Of a stretch of 64,000 nucleotides of DNA, positions 8,357 to 17,261 are shown piece after piece. Source of the DNA: Kitasatospora sp. MAA4. GTDB taxonomy: Bacteria > Actinomycetota > Actinomycetes > Streptomycetales > Streptomycetaceae. The stretch spans positions 62,001 through 126,000 of the forward strand of contig NZ_JARZAI010000021.1 of assembly GCF_029893355.1 (NCBI RefSeq). Reading direction: 5' to 3'. A program made the translations under genes and the position numbers. Each line of letters begins with the position of its first letter. Within the stretch, counting starts at the first letter, position 1. A model generated the notes under the pieces. It made no database searches and had not been told where the DNA came from. It was given only the letters and a program-made list of their open reading frames with translations.

Positions 8357-9739
8357 GTGGCGACACCACTGATGACGGGGGCACGACCTCCGAGACCGGA
8401 CGGCGCCCCGGCGCTGCCGCCGCAGCCGTCGGGTCCACCGGCCCGGCGCCGGACGGGTTTGACGGACCGGCTGCGCCGGGCGGCCAGTACCGCACCGGGT
8501 CGGCTGCGGCTCTCCGCGGTGACGCTCGTCGTGCTGGTGCTGGCCTTCGGGGCGCTGACGGGCTGGCAGGTGACCACGCGCACCCAGGCCGCCGACCAGG
8601 TGCTGTCGAGCAGTCAGCCGCTGAGCCAGAACGCCGCCGAGATCTACCGCTCGCTGGCCGACGCGGACACCACCGCGGCGTCCGGGTTCCTGCTGGCCGG
8701 CAACGAGCCGGCGGCGGTCCGCCAGCGCTACCAGGGCGACCTGGCCAACGCCTCCCAGCTGCTCACCCAGGCCGCCGCGCACGCCGGCAGCTCCGCCGAC
8801 GCGCAGTCCTGGGTCAGCCAGCTCAACCAGCAACTCCCGGTCTACGCGGGCCTGGTGGAGACCGCCAGGGCCAACGACCGGCAGGGCCTGCCGCTCGGCG
8901 CGGCCTATCTGCGGTACGCCTCCGACCAGATGCAGAACACCCTGCTGCCGATCGCCCAGAAGCTCTCCGACTACGAGACGGCCCGGGTCGGCCAGGACTA
9001 CGGCGACGCGCAGAGCACGCCGTGGTTCGCCTACGCGCTCGGCGCGGTGGTGGCGCTGACGCTGATGTGGTTCCAGGTCATGCTGTTCCGCCGCACCAAC
9101 CGGGTGTTCAACCTGGGCCTGCTCGGGGCCACCGCCGCGGTGCTCGCCACGCTGGTCTGGCTGACGGCCGGGGTCACCGGAGCCGACTCCGCACTGTCCC
9201 GCAGTCGCGCCACCGGGGCCGGCCCGTTGCAGGCGCTGGACAGCGCGCGGATCGACGCGTTGCAGGCCCGTACCGCGGAGAACCTCAACCTGGTCGCCCG
9301 CGGCTCGACCACCGCCTACGCCGACCAGTGGACCAAGTCCACCGACCTGCTGGCCACCGCGACCTCGGGCGGACAGCTCGGCCGGGCCCAGCAGCTCGCA
9401 CCCGGCGGGGCCGGCCAGGACGTGGCCGACGCCCGCACCGAGTTCTTCACCTGGAAGCAGCGCCACGACGCGGCCTCGGCCAAGAACGACGGCGGCGACT
9501 ACCAGTCCGCCCTGGACGCCACGGTGGGCACCGGCGCGGACACCAGCCAGCAGGCGTACCAGGCGCTGGACGCCAAGCTGGCGCAGGCGGCGGACGTCGA
9601 GAAGGCCGACTTCCTGAGCGCGGCGAGGAGCGGGCGGGACGCGACCGGCCTGGTCGTGGTGGCGGCGGGCGTGCTCGCGGTGCTGGCGGCCGCAGGGGTG
9701 CTGACCGGGATCGGCCGACGGCTGGCGGAGTACCGATGA
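8357..9739 (+). CDS. glnX: GlnX-like membrane sensor of the GlnH-PknG pathway
   Basis: 460 residues with four membrane segments: one after a Pro-rich N-terminal tail (LSAVTLVVLVLAFGALTGW), two in the middle (ALGAVVALTLMWFQVMLF and GLLGATAAVLATLVWLTAG) and one near the C-terminus (GLVVVAAGVLAVLAAAGVL). The two extracytoplasmic loops are long and helical, like four-helix-bundle sensor domains. In mycobacteria the glnX-glnH-pknG operon encodes a membrane sensor that passes amino-acid binding by GlnH to kinase PknG; the gene order is the same here. The GTG at 8357 is preceded by GGGAGGG. The stop overlaps the next ATG (ATGA at 9736). Confidence 0.8.
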   Translation: MATPLMTGARPPRPDGAPALPPQPSGPPARRRTGLTDRLRRAASTAPGRLRLSAVTLVVLVLAFGALTGWQVTTRTQAADQVLSSSQPLSQNAAEIYRSLADADTTAASGFLLAGNEPAAVRQRYQGDLANASQLLTQAAAHAGSSADAQSWVSQLNQQLPVYAGLVETARANDRQGLPLGAAYLRYASDQMQNTLLPIAQKLSDYETARVGQDYGDAQSTPWFAYALGAVVALTLMWFQVMLFRRTNRVFNLGLLGATAAVLATLVWLTAGVTGADSALSRSRATGAGPLQALDSARIDALQARTAENLNLVARGSTTAYADQWTKSTDLLATATSGGQLGRAQQLAPGGAGQDVADARTEFFTWKQRHDAASAKNDGGDYQSALDATVGTGADTSQQAYQALDAKLAQAADVEKADFLSAARSGRDATGLVVVAAGVLAVLAAAGVLTGIGRRLAEYR

Positions 9740-10698
9740 AGGGGGCTGGGACGATGGCGAGGACGAGAACGCGGATCCGCTCGGCGGTGCTGGCGGCGGC
9801 CCTGCTGGTGCCGCTCACGCTGACCATGAGCGCGAGCGCGCAGAGCGGTGCTGGGGGCGTCCGCATGGCAGCTGCACCGGTGCTCGCACCGGGGGCAACC
9901 CCGACCTGCGACCCGACCAAGAGCGTGCGGCCGAGCCTGGACGAGAGCGGTCCGGCGGTCAGCGCCATCAAGCGGCGCGGCGTGCTGATCGCCGGCGTCG
10001 ACCAGAACAGCTACCGCTGGGGCTTCCGCGACCCGGCCAGCGGCCAGTTGGAGGGCTTCGACATCGACCTGGTGCACGCGGTGGCCAAGGCGATCCTGGG
10101 CGATCCCAACAAGGTCCAGTTCAAGACCGTGCCGACGGATCAGCGTATTAATGCCATTAAGAACGGCCAGGTCGATCTGATCGCGCGTACGATGTCGATC
10201 ACTTGTGATCGACTCAATGACGTCGCCTTCTCGACGGCGTACTTCGAGGCGGGACAGCAGGTGGTGGTGCCGCGGTCGGCCAGGGCGACCGGCATCGACC
10301 AGGCGCTGAAGGGGAAGACCGTGTGCGTGGCGGACTCCTCGACCGCGCAGACCGAACTGAAGAGCAATCAGCACGGCGCCGCGAAGGTCAGGGTGGTGGG
10401 CAATCAGCTGGACTGCCTGGTGCTGATGCAACTGGGTCAGGTGGACGCGACCATGACCGACAACGCGCTGGCCGTCGGCCAGGCCGCCCAGGACCCGACC
10501 GTCCAGGTGATCGGCCCCTCGCTCACCTCGGAGCCGTACGGCATCGCCATGGCGAAGGGGGCCACCGACCTGGTGGCCCGCGTCAACCAGGTGCTGGCGG
10601 ACTACCGGCAGAGCGGTTGGCAGGCCAGCTACGACAAGTGGCTCGGCCCCTACCTGGGCCCGTCCAACGGCCCGCCGCCCGCCAACTACCTTCCATAG
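9736..10698 (+). CDS. glnH: GlnH-like extracytoplasmic amino-acid binding protein
   Basis: 320 residues of the solute-binding protein family 3. An Arg-rich N-terminus and a hydrophobic core (SAVLAAALLVPLTLTMSASA) form a signal peptide with an A-S-A cleavage site; I see no lipobox Cys near it. The mature domain begins around RGVLIAGVDQNSYRWGFRD and contains EGFDIDLVHAVAKAILGD, the conserved binding-fold signature, DLIARTMSITCDR and GKTVCVADSSTAQTEL. In Mycobacterium GlnH binds aspartate and glutamate and signals through GlnX to PknG; by operon position I infer the same here. No ABC permease or ATPase is adjacent, so it is a sensor rather than part of an importer. A second start at 9754 is possible. 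Confidence 0.85.
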   Translation: MKGAGTMARTRTRIRSAVLAAALLVPLTLTMSASAQSGAGGVRMAAAPVLAPGATPTCDPTKSVRPSLDESGPAVSAIKRRGVLIAGVDQNSYRWGFRDPASGQLEGFDIDLVHAVAKAILGDPNKVQFKTVPTDQRINAIKNGQVDLIARTMSITCDRLNDVAFSTAYFEAGQQVVVPRSARATGIDQALKGKTVCVADSSTAQTELKSNQHGAAKVRVVGNQLDCLVLMQLGQVDATMTDNALAVGQAAQDPTVQVIGPSLTSEPYGIAMAKGATDLVARVNQVLADYRQSGWQASYDKWLGPYLGPSNGPPPANYLP

Positions 10699-10730
10699 CA
10701 GGACAAAGAGCAGAGGACGAGAGTGAGGGC

Positions 10731-12107
10731 GTGGCGTTGACAGGATCCGCGGGCCCGGTGATGAGCCGGGAGGAGGTGGACCGCGAACTGGCCCGGCTGA
10801 GCGCCGAGCGCGAGGCCGTCGAGGCCGCGCTGCTGGCACTCCAGGACCACCCGGGCCGGCGGCTGCTGGAGGGCGCGGTCCTGTCCGGGCGCACCGAGGA
10901 GCGCTGGTCCGTGGCCGAGCCCGGCCTGACGCTGCTCTGGGCGCTGTTCGACCGGTACGTCGAGGCGCTCGCCTCGGCGCGCGCCGTCCGTTCGCGCCGG
11001 GTGCGCCCCAGCTCTCCCGAACTGGCCGAGCTGAGCGAGCTGCTGCGCGGCCGGGCGGTCACCGTCCCGGGCGGCCAGCTGCCCGACGTGCCCCGCCAAC
11101 TGGGTGGGCCGGCCCGGCTGGTGGAGCAGGTCAGCCTGGCCCAGCTGCTGGACCGGATGAACGCCTGGTACGCCACCGTGCTGGACGTGGTGAACGCCGC
11201 CGACGCCGTCTGGTCGGCGCTGCCCGCCCGGATCGACCTGCTGCTCGCCGAGCTGCGCCGGGTCCGCACGCTGGCCGGATCGGTGGGCGTACAGGCCGGG
11301 GCGCACCCGCTCGGCGACGACATCGGCTCGCTGGAGCGCGAGTTGACGGCGCTGCGGGCCGAGGTGCTGACCGACCCGCTCGCGCTCTGGCGCCCCGCCC
11401 GGGTGCCGGCCCAGCGCGGCACCGACCCGGGAGCAGCCACCACGCAGGGCGTGGTGGACACCGAGCGCTTCGACCGGGCCGGCCGCGCGCTGGACGGCGT
11501 CCGGGTCGAGTTGGAGCAGCTGCTGCGGCTGCGCGACGAGGCCGACGAGCGGTTGCAGCAGGTCGCCGACCTGCTGCAGCGCGCCGACGCCACCCTCGTG
11601 GAGGCCCGCCAGGCGCGCGGCGAGGTGCTGGCGAAGATCGCGGCCACCGAGGTGCCGGCCGTCCCCGGTCCGCTCTCCGCCCTGCGCGAGCGGATCCACC
11701 AGGCGGCCGAACTCCAGCAGAACGGCCAGTGGCACCGGCTCGCGCCCCTGCTGGACACGCTGGAGGAGCAGGCCGCCAAGGAGCTGACCCGGGCCCGCCA
11801 GTCGCTGGGCGAGGTGACCGCGCCGCTGGCCGTCCGGGCCGAGCTGCGCGGCCGGCTGGACGCGTACAAGGCGATGGCGGCGCGGCTCGGGGTGGCCGAG
11901 GACCCCGAGGTGATCGAGCGCTACGAGAAGGCCCGCTGGCTGCTGTGGAGCGCTCCGTGCGATCTGCGGGCGGCTGCGGCGGCGGTCGCCCGGTTCCAGC
12001 AGGCGCTGCGTCCCGCGAGCGGGGCGCACGGGGCAGCACCGCGGGACGCCCCACCCAGTGGCGGCGGACAGCATTACTACGGACAGCAGAACGGTCAGGG
12101 GGTCTGA
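10731..12107 (+). CDS. conserved coiled-coil protein of the PknG operon
   Basis: 458 residues, no assigned family. It is strongly helical: an N-terminal Glu/Arg helix (SREEVDRELARLSAEREAVEAALL begins it), and a long coiled coil in the middle (RVELEQLLRLRDEADERLQQVADLLQRADATLVEARQ region). There is a short Gln/Gly-rich C-terminal tail (GGGQHYYGQQNGQGV). No signal or membrane segment, so cytoplasmic. It lies between GlnH and PknG, where the mycobacterial operon has no extra gene, and ends 5 nt before the kinase ATG. I infer a scaffold or adaptor linking the membrane sensor to the kinase. The start is uncertain: GTG 10731 or ATG 10761. Confidence 0.72.
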   Translation: MALTGSAGPVMSREEVDRELARLSAEREAVEAALLALQDHPGRRLLEGAVLSGRTEERWSVAEPGLTLLWALFDRYVEALASARAVRSRRVRPSSPELAELSELLRGRAVTVPGGQLPDVPRQLGGPARLVEQVSLAQLLDRMNAWYATVLDVVNAADAVWSALPARIDLLLAELRRVRTLAGSVGVQAGAHPLGDDIGSLERELTALRAEVLTDPLALWRPARVPAQRGTDPGAATTQGVVDTERFDRAGRALDGVRVELEQLLRLRDEADERLQQVADLLQRADATLVEARQARGEVLAKIAATEVPAVPGPLSALRERIHQAAELQQNGQWHRLAPLLDTLEEQAAKELTRARQSLGEVTAPLAVRAELRGRLDAYKAMAARLGVAEDPEVIERYEKARWLLWSAPCDLRAAAAAVARFQQALRPASGAHGAAPRDAPPSGGGQHYYGQQNGQGV

Positions 12108-12112
12108 GAGTC

Positions 12113-14614
12113 ATGGGCGAAACGTGTGTACGGCCGGGGTGCTCCGGCGGGGTCATCGACGCGGACGGCTACTGCAGTGAGTGCGGGCTCGCGGCGGCAG
12201 CGCCGGTGAGCAGTCCGGTCAGCAGTCCGACCGGCTCGTTCGGCAGCCCGCGCTGCGCACAGCCCGGCTGCACCGGTGCCATCGACGCGGACGGCTACTG
12301 CGACGAGTGCGGCATCGCGGCATCGGCCGGAGCCCCGGCCGCCTCCGGCGCCGCCGCGATCCCGACGGCCCGCCACGCGCCCGACTCCGCCCGCTCCTCG
12401 CGCACCGGCTCGGCCCGCTCGATGTCCGGCCGCTCCCGCTCGCACCGCTCCTCGCGGACCGGCACCGGCACCCGCGGCTCGGTCTCGGTGCGCAGCAGCA
12501 AGGGCACCACCACCGGCAGTTCGCGCTCCCGGCTCGGCGCCGGACTCGTGACGGTCCCTCCGGTACCCCGGCTCGACCCCGCCTCGGCGGTGCTGGCCAA
12601 CCCCGAGGTGCCCGAGCGCAAGCGCTTCTGCAGCAAGTGCGAGTCGCCGGTGGGCCGGGAGAAGAACGGCGTGCCCGGCCGCCCCGACGGCTTCTGCACG
12701 CAGTGCGGCACGGCGTACTCGTTCACCCCCAAGCTGCGCCACGGCGACCTGGTCGGCGGTCAGTACGAGGTGCTGGGCTGCCTGGCGCACGGCGGCCTCG
12801 GCTGGATCTACCTCGCGGTGGACCGCCGGGTCAGCGACCGCTGGGTGGTGCTCAAGGGCCTGCTGGACACCGGGGACGAGGACGCCCTGGCGGTGGCCAT
12901 CGCCGAGCGCCGGTTCCTGGCCGAGGTTGACCACCCGAACATCGTGCGCATCATCAACTTCGTCGAGCACCCCGACGGCTCCGGCTCGGTCGACGGCTAC
13001 ATCGTGATGGAGTACGTCGGCGGCAAGTCGCTCAAGGACATCGCCAACGAGCGCCGCACCCCGGACGGCCGGCGCGCGCCGCTGCCCGTCGAGCAGGCCA
13101 TCGCGTACGCGCTGGAGGCGCTGCCGGCGCTCGGCTACCTGCACAGCCGCGGCCTGATCTACTGCGACTTCAAGATCGACAACGTGATCCAGAGCGAGGA
13201 CTCGCTCAAGGTCATCGACATGGGCGCGGTGCGGCGCTTCGACGACGACGGCCCGATCTACGGCACCAAGGGCTACCAGGCGCCGGAGATCGCCTACGAC
13301 GGCCCGTCGCCGTCCTCCGACCTCTACACGGTGGCCCGCACCCTCGCGGTGCTCACCTTCGACTTCCAGGGCTACAGCACCCAGTACCTCGACGAGCTGC
13401 CCGGCCCCGAGCTGGTCCCGATCTTCGAGCAGTACGAGTCCTACTACCGCCTGCTGGTGCGCGCCACCGACCCCGACCCGAGCCGCCGGTTCTCCTCCGC
13501 CGAGGAGATGGCCGACCAGCTGACCGGCGTGCTGCGCGAGATCCTGGCCCTCCAGGACGGCCTGCCCAGGCCCGCGCTCTCCACCCTGTTCGGCCCCGAA
13601 CTGCGGGTGGTGGACACCGAGTTGCTGGCCGAGGGCAGCGGCTCGGCGCCCGGCCTGCCCAGGGTCGGCGCACTGGACGCGGCCGCCGCGGCACTGGCCC
13701 TGCCGGTGCCCCGGGTGGACCCGAACGACCCCAACGCCGGCTTCCTGGCCACCCTGATGGCCACCCGGCCGGGCGAGGCGATCAGCGCCCTGCAGAGCGC
13801 GCCGACCCACTCGGTGGAGCGCCAGCTGCGCGAGCTGCGGGCCCGGATCGAGCTGGGCGACCTGGCGGCCGTGCAGCGCGCGATGGCCGCGCTGGAGGCC
13901 GACCAGCCCGACGACTGGCGGGTGGTCTGGTACCGCGGGCTCGCCTCGCTGGTCGCCTCCGGCGCCACTGGTGACCGAACGCAGATTCAGGCCGCCGCCG
14001 AGGCCTTCGACGCGGTGTACGACGCGTTCCCGGGCGAGGCCGCGCCGAAGCTGGCGCTGGCCGTCTGCGCCGAGCTGCTCGGCAACGGCGAGGACGCCGC
14101 CGAGTTCTACCGCCTGGTGTGGAGCACCGACCACTCCTACGTCAGCGCCGCATTCGGCCTGGCCCGGGTCCGGCTGGCGGCCGGCGACCGGGCCGGGGCC
14201 GTGCTGGCACTGGAGTCGGTGCCGGAGACGTCCAGCCACTTCACCGCCGCCCGGATCGCCGGCGTGCGCTCGCGGCTGCGCGAGCGCGCGCCGCACGAGC
14301 CGCTCGCCGCCGACCTCGGCGCGAGCTCGGCGCAGCTGACCGCGCTGGGCCTGGACGACCGGCGCCGCGAGGAGCTCTCGGTGGAGCTGCTGGGTGCCGC
14401 GCTGGGCTGGGTGCTGGCCGGGCGCCCGGCCGGAGCGCCCGGGGTCGCGGCCCAGGGGGAACTCACCGTCCTCGGACATCCCGCCGACGAGCGGGAACTG
14501 CGCTTCGCCCTGGAGCGCTCCTACCGGGTACTGGCCCGGTTGTCCGATCGGGCGGAGAGCAGGATCGCGATGGTGGAGCGGGCGAACCGGACCCGTCCCC
14601 GGACTTGGGTGTGA
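12113..14614 (+). CDS. pknG: PknG-type serine/threonine protein kinase with zinc ribbons and TPR
   Basis: 833 residues. Two N-terminal zinc ribbons of the form C-x4-C-x-G-x-I-D-A-D-G-Y-C-x-E-C-G lie at about residues 5-23 and 47-65, followed by a Ser/Arg-rich linker. Next comes the PknG rubredoxin-like domain (FCSKCESPVG and DGFCTQCGTAY). The kinase domain starts near VGGQYEVLGCLAHGGLGWIYL, with the ATP lysine in VVLKG (about 248), catalytic YCDFKIDNV (Asp about 352, lacking the usual HRD) and DMG in place of DFG (about 369), as in PknG. The C-terminal 250 residues are TPR-like. Known PknG controls glutamate and TCA flux by phosphorylating an FHA protein; an FHA protein is encoded three genes downstream. 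Confidence 0.93.
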   Translation: MGETCVRPGCSGGVIDADGYCSECGLAAAAPVSSPVSSPTGSFGSPRCAQPGCTGAIDADGYCDECGIAASAGAPAASGAAAIPTARHAPDSARSSRTGSARSMSGRSRSHRSSRTGTGTRGSVSVRSSKGTTTGSSRSRLGAGLVTVPPVPRLDPASAVLANPEVPERKRFCSKCESPVGREKNGVPGRPDGFCTQCGTAYSFTPKLRHGDLVGGQYEVLGCLAHGGLGWIYLAVDRRVSDRWVVLKGLLDTGDEDALAVAIAERRFLAEVDHPNIVRIINFVEHPDGSGSVDGYIVMEYVGGKSLKDIANERRTPDGRRAPLPVEQAIAYALEALPALGYLHSRGLIYCDFKIDNVIQSEDSLKVIDMGAVRRFDDDGPIYGTKGYQAPEIAYDGPSPSSDLYTVARTLAVLTFDFQGYSTQYLDELPGPELVPIFEQYESYYRLLVRATDPDPSRRFSSAEEMADQLTGVLREILALQDGLPRPALSTLFGPELRVVDTELLAEGSGSAPGLPRVGALDAAAAALALPVPRVDPNDPNAGFLATLMATRPGEAISALQSAPTHSVERQLRELRARIELGDLAAVQRAMAALEADQPDDWRVVWYRGLASLVASGATGDRTQIQAAAEAFDAVYDAFPGEAAPKLALAVCAELLGNGEDAAEFYRLVWSTDHSYVSAAFGLARVRLAAGDRAGAVLALESVPETSSHFTAARIAGVRSRLRERAPHEPLAADLGASSAQLTALGLDDRRREELSVELLGAALGWVLAGRPAGAPGVAAQGELTVLGHPADERELRFALERSYRVLARLSDRAESRIAMVERANRTRPRTWV

Positions 14615-14618
14615 GCTG

Positions 14619-15794
14619 ATGCCGCAACAGACCGTGTGCCCGACCTGTGCGGAGCCGCTCGACCCGGACGACGTCTTCTGCGGCGTCTGCGGGATGAACC
14701 TCTCCGCGCCCCCGCCCGTCCCCGCCCCTTCCACCGAGCCCGACTTCGAGCTGGAGCCGGCCGCGGGCGCCGGCCCCGGCTGCGTGCACTGCGGCGGCCG
14801 GCAGGTGGCCCCCGACGGCTACTGCGAGGCCTGCGGGGGTGTCCAGCCGCGCCCGCGCGACCACATGGAGCAGTCGCTGCCGGGCGTCGCGGGCGTCAGC
14901 GACCGCGGCGTGCGCCACCACCGCAACGAGGACTCCTTCATGCTCGCGGCCACCTCGCTGCCCGGCGGCGCGTCCGCCGTGCTCGCGGTGGTGTGCGACG
15001 GCGTCTCCTCCGCCTCGCGCCCCGACGAGGCCTCGCAGGCCGCCGCCGAGGCCGCCTCGCAGTCGCTGCTGAGCACGCTCGAACAGGGTGTCGCGGCCGA
15101 ACCGGCGATGCGCCAGGCGATCCTGACGGCCGCCGACGCGGTCGCCGCGCTGGCCTACGACGGCACCGCCCCGACGCCGCACTCCAACTCCCCCGCCTGC
15201 ACCTTCGTCAGCACCGTCGCCGCGGCCGGCGTGGTGACGGTCGGCTGGGTCGGCGACAGCCGCGCGTACTGGATCCCGGACGACCGCGAGGGCGCCGAGC
15301 CGTACCGGCTGACCGAGGACGACTCCTGGGCGGCCCGGATGGTCTCGGCCGGCCTGATGGGCGAGGCCGAGGCGTACGCCGACGCCCGGGCGCACGCGAT
15401 CACCGGGTGGCTGGGCGCCGACGCGGAGGAGGTCGAGCCGCACACCGTCAGCTTCACCCCGCACGTCCCCGGCGTGCTGCTGGTCTGCACCGACGGCCTG
15501 TGGAACTACGCCGAGGCCGCCACCCAACTCGCGGACCTGGTACGGGCCGACGCCCGGGCCGACCCGCTGCGGGCGGCCCGGGTGCTGGTGGACTTCGCGA
15601 TCACCGCGGGCGGCCACGACAACATCACCGTCGCCGTGCTGCCGGTCGCGCCGCTGACCGTCGAGGGATACACCGAGACGCTGCTGGACATGAAGGTGCT
15701 GGGGCCGCTGCCCACGCAGCCGGCCGCCCCGCTCGCACCTCCCATGCCGCCGGTACCGCCGGCCGTCCCCGCACCCGCTGTCCCGTCCGACTGA
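14619..15794 (+). CDS. PP2C-family serine/threonine phosphatase with N-terminal zinc ribbons
   Basis: 391 residues. The first 80 contain two Cys clusters: CPTCAEPLDPDDVFCGVCG and CVHCGGRQVAPDGYCEACG, the second nearly identical in pattern to the ribbons of the neighbouring kinase. The phosphatase domain follows with RHHRNEDSF, VVCDGVSS, VGWVGDSRAYW, LVCTDGLW and GGHDNITVAVL, giving the metal-binding Asp residues of PP2C. The tail is Pro/Ala-rich. It starts 4 nt after the kinase stop. I infer that it reverses phosphorylation by PknG in the same pathway. Cytoplasmic; no membrane segment. Confidence 0.92.
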   Translation: MPQQTVCPTCAEPLDPDDVFCGVCGMNLSAPPPVPAPSTEPDFELEPAAGAGPGCVHCGGRQVAPDGYCEACGGVQPRPRDHMEQSLPGVAGVSDRGVRHHRNEDSFMLAATSLPGGASAVLAVVCDGVSSASRPDEASQAAAEAASQSLLSTLEQGVAAEPAMRQAILTAADAVAALAYDGTAPTPHSNSPACTFVSTVAAAGVVTVGWVGDSRAYWIPDDREGAEPYRLTEDDSWAARMVSAGLMGEAEAYADARAHAITGWLGADAEEVEPHTVSFTPHVPGVLLVCTDGLWNYAEAATQLADLVRADARADPLRAARVLVDFAITAGGHDNITVAVLPVAPLTVEGYTETLLDMKVLGPLPTQPAAPLAPPMPPVPPAVPAPAVPSD

Positions 15795-15848
15795 CGCTTC
15801 GGCAGGCCCGTCCCACCCCTTCTCGTCCCCGAATCAGGAGCTCTCGGC

Positions 15849-17198
15849 ATGGCCAAGCTGTCGAAGTCGAACCCCCCCACTTTCAACACCGACATCTTCC
15901 AGAACGAGTACCTCGCCGACGGCGCCCGCGAGGTCAACGCGATCGTCACCGTGACGTCGACCGGCGGCGGCACCACCGGCGGCCGCCCGCTCGGCTCGCT
16001 GGACGCGGCGGCCGCCGCACCGAGCGGCGACTCCGCCGTCGTGATCATGGTCGACTGCTCGGGCTCGATGGACTACCCGCCGACCAAGATGCGCAACGCC
16101 CGGGACGCCACCGCCGTCGCCATCGACACCATCCGCGACGGCGTCGCCTTCGCCGTGGTCGCCGGCACCCACGAGGCCAAGGACATCTACCCCGGCGACG
16201 GCACCCTCGCGGTGGCCGACGACCGCACCCGGGAGGCCGCCAAGCAGTCGCTGCGCAAGCTCAGCGCGGGCGGCGGCACCGCCATCGGCACCTGGCTGGA
16301 CAAGGCCGACAAGCTCTTCCTCAGCCGCCGCGAGATAGCGATCCGGCACGGCATCCTGCTCACCGACGGCCGCAACGAGCACGAGAAGCCCGAGGACCTC
16401 CAGCGCGTGCTGGACCGGGTGACCGGCCACTTCACCTCGGACTGCCGCGGTGTCGGGACCGACTGGGAGCTGCCGGAGCTCCGCCGGATCTCCTCCGCGC
16501 TGCTGGGCACCGTGGACATCGTCGCCGAGCCGTCCGGCCTGGCCGAGGACTTCCGCGGCATGATGGCGACCGCCATGAGCAAGCAGGTCGCCGACGTGGC
16601 CCTGCGGATCTGGACGCCGGCCAACGCCTCCGTGAAGTTCGTCAAGCAGGTCGCGCCCGACCTGGAGGACCTGACCGGGCGCCGGGCCGAGGCGGGCCCG
16701 CGGGCCGGCGACTACCCCACCGGCTCCTGGGGCGACGAGAGCCGCGACTACCACGTCTGCGTCGAGGTCCCCTCGGCCGGCGTCGGCAACGAGATGCTGG
16801 CCGCCCGGATCAGCCTCGTCCTGCCGCAGGCCGACGGCAGCACCGAGGTGCTCTCCCAAGGACTGGTCAAGGCGGTCTGGACGGACGACCTGGCCTCCTC
16901 CACCCGGATCAGCCCGCAGGTCGCGCACTACACCGGCCAGGCCGAGCTGGCCGAATCCATCCAGGTCGGACTGGAGGCGCACCGCGCCGGCGATCTCGAC
17001 CTGGCCACCGCCAAGCTGGGTGCGGCCGTCCGACTGGCCCACCAGACCGGGAACGAGGGCACGTACCGGCTCCTGCAGAAGGTGGTGGATGTGGTGGACC
17101 CGAAGGAGGGTACGGTTCGGTTCCGTAAGGATGTCAGCGAGGCCGACTCGATGACCCTGGACACCCGCTCCACCAAGACCGTACGTGTGAAGAAGTGA
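15849..17198 (+). CDS. von Willebrand factor A domain protein of the PknG operon
   Basis: 449 residues. A vWA domain spans about 63-250 with the metal-ion-dependent adhesion site DCSGSMDY (Asp69-x-Ser-x-Ser) and a conserved Thr in GGGTAIGTWL. The second half is beta-rich, then helical (EVLSQGLVKAVWTDD, AELAESIQVGLEAHRAGD), resembling the C-terminal part of stress or TerY-like vWA proteins. The C-terminus is basic (STKTVRVKK). No signal peptide, so it acts inside the cell. A GGAG site precedes the ATG. Its role in the kinase pathway is unknown; vWA proteins commonly form protein complexes, so a scaffold or adaptor role is my inference. Confidence 0.85.
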   Translation: MAKLSKSNPPTFNTDIFQNEYLADGAREVNAIVTVTSTGGGTTGGRPLGSLDAAAAAPSGDSAVVIMVDCSGSMDYPPTKMRNARDATAVAIDTIRDGVAFAVVAGTHEAKDIYPGDGTLAVADDRTREAAKQSLRKLSAGGGTAIGTWLDKADKLFLSRREIAIRHGILLTDGRNEHEKPEDLQRVLDRVTGHFTSDCRGVGTDWELPELRRISSALLGTVDIVAEPSGLAEDFRGMMATAMSKQVADVALRIWTPANASVKFVKQVAPDLEDLTGRRAEAGPRAGDYPTGSWGDESRDYHVCVEVPSAGVGNEMLAARISLVLPQADGSTEVLSQGLVKAVWTDDLASSTRISPQVAHYTGQAELAESIQVGLEAHRAGDLDLATAKLGAAVRLAHQTGNEGTYRLLQKVVDVVDPKEGTVRFRKDVSEADSMTLDTRSTKTVRVKK

Positions 17199-17261
17199 CC
17201 TGACCGTTTACCGTGACCTGGTTCCTGTCAGGGCCGGACCTGCTGAGATGTGGGGGACTTG

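Noticed and set aside
8275..10698. A single 807-codon frame running from the glnX-like region into glnH
   Set aside because: Its first part is a wrong-frame read of the GlnX-like gene; the true GlnH begins at 9736 with a signal peptide and ATGA overlap.
9736..10698. Substrate-binding protein of an amino-acid ABC importer
   Set aside because: No permease or ATPase gene is adjacent, and the GlnX/PknG context explains it better.
12113..14614. Inactive pseudokinase because HRD and DFG are altered
   Set aside because: YCD and DMG replacements are normal in PknG-type kinases, and the ATP lysine and catalytic Asp are present.
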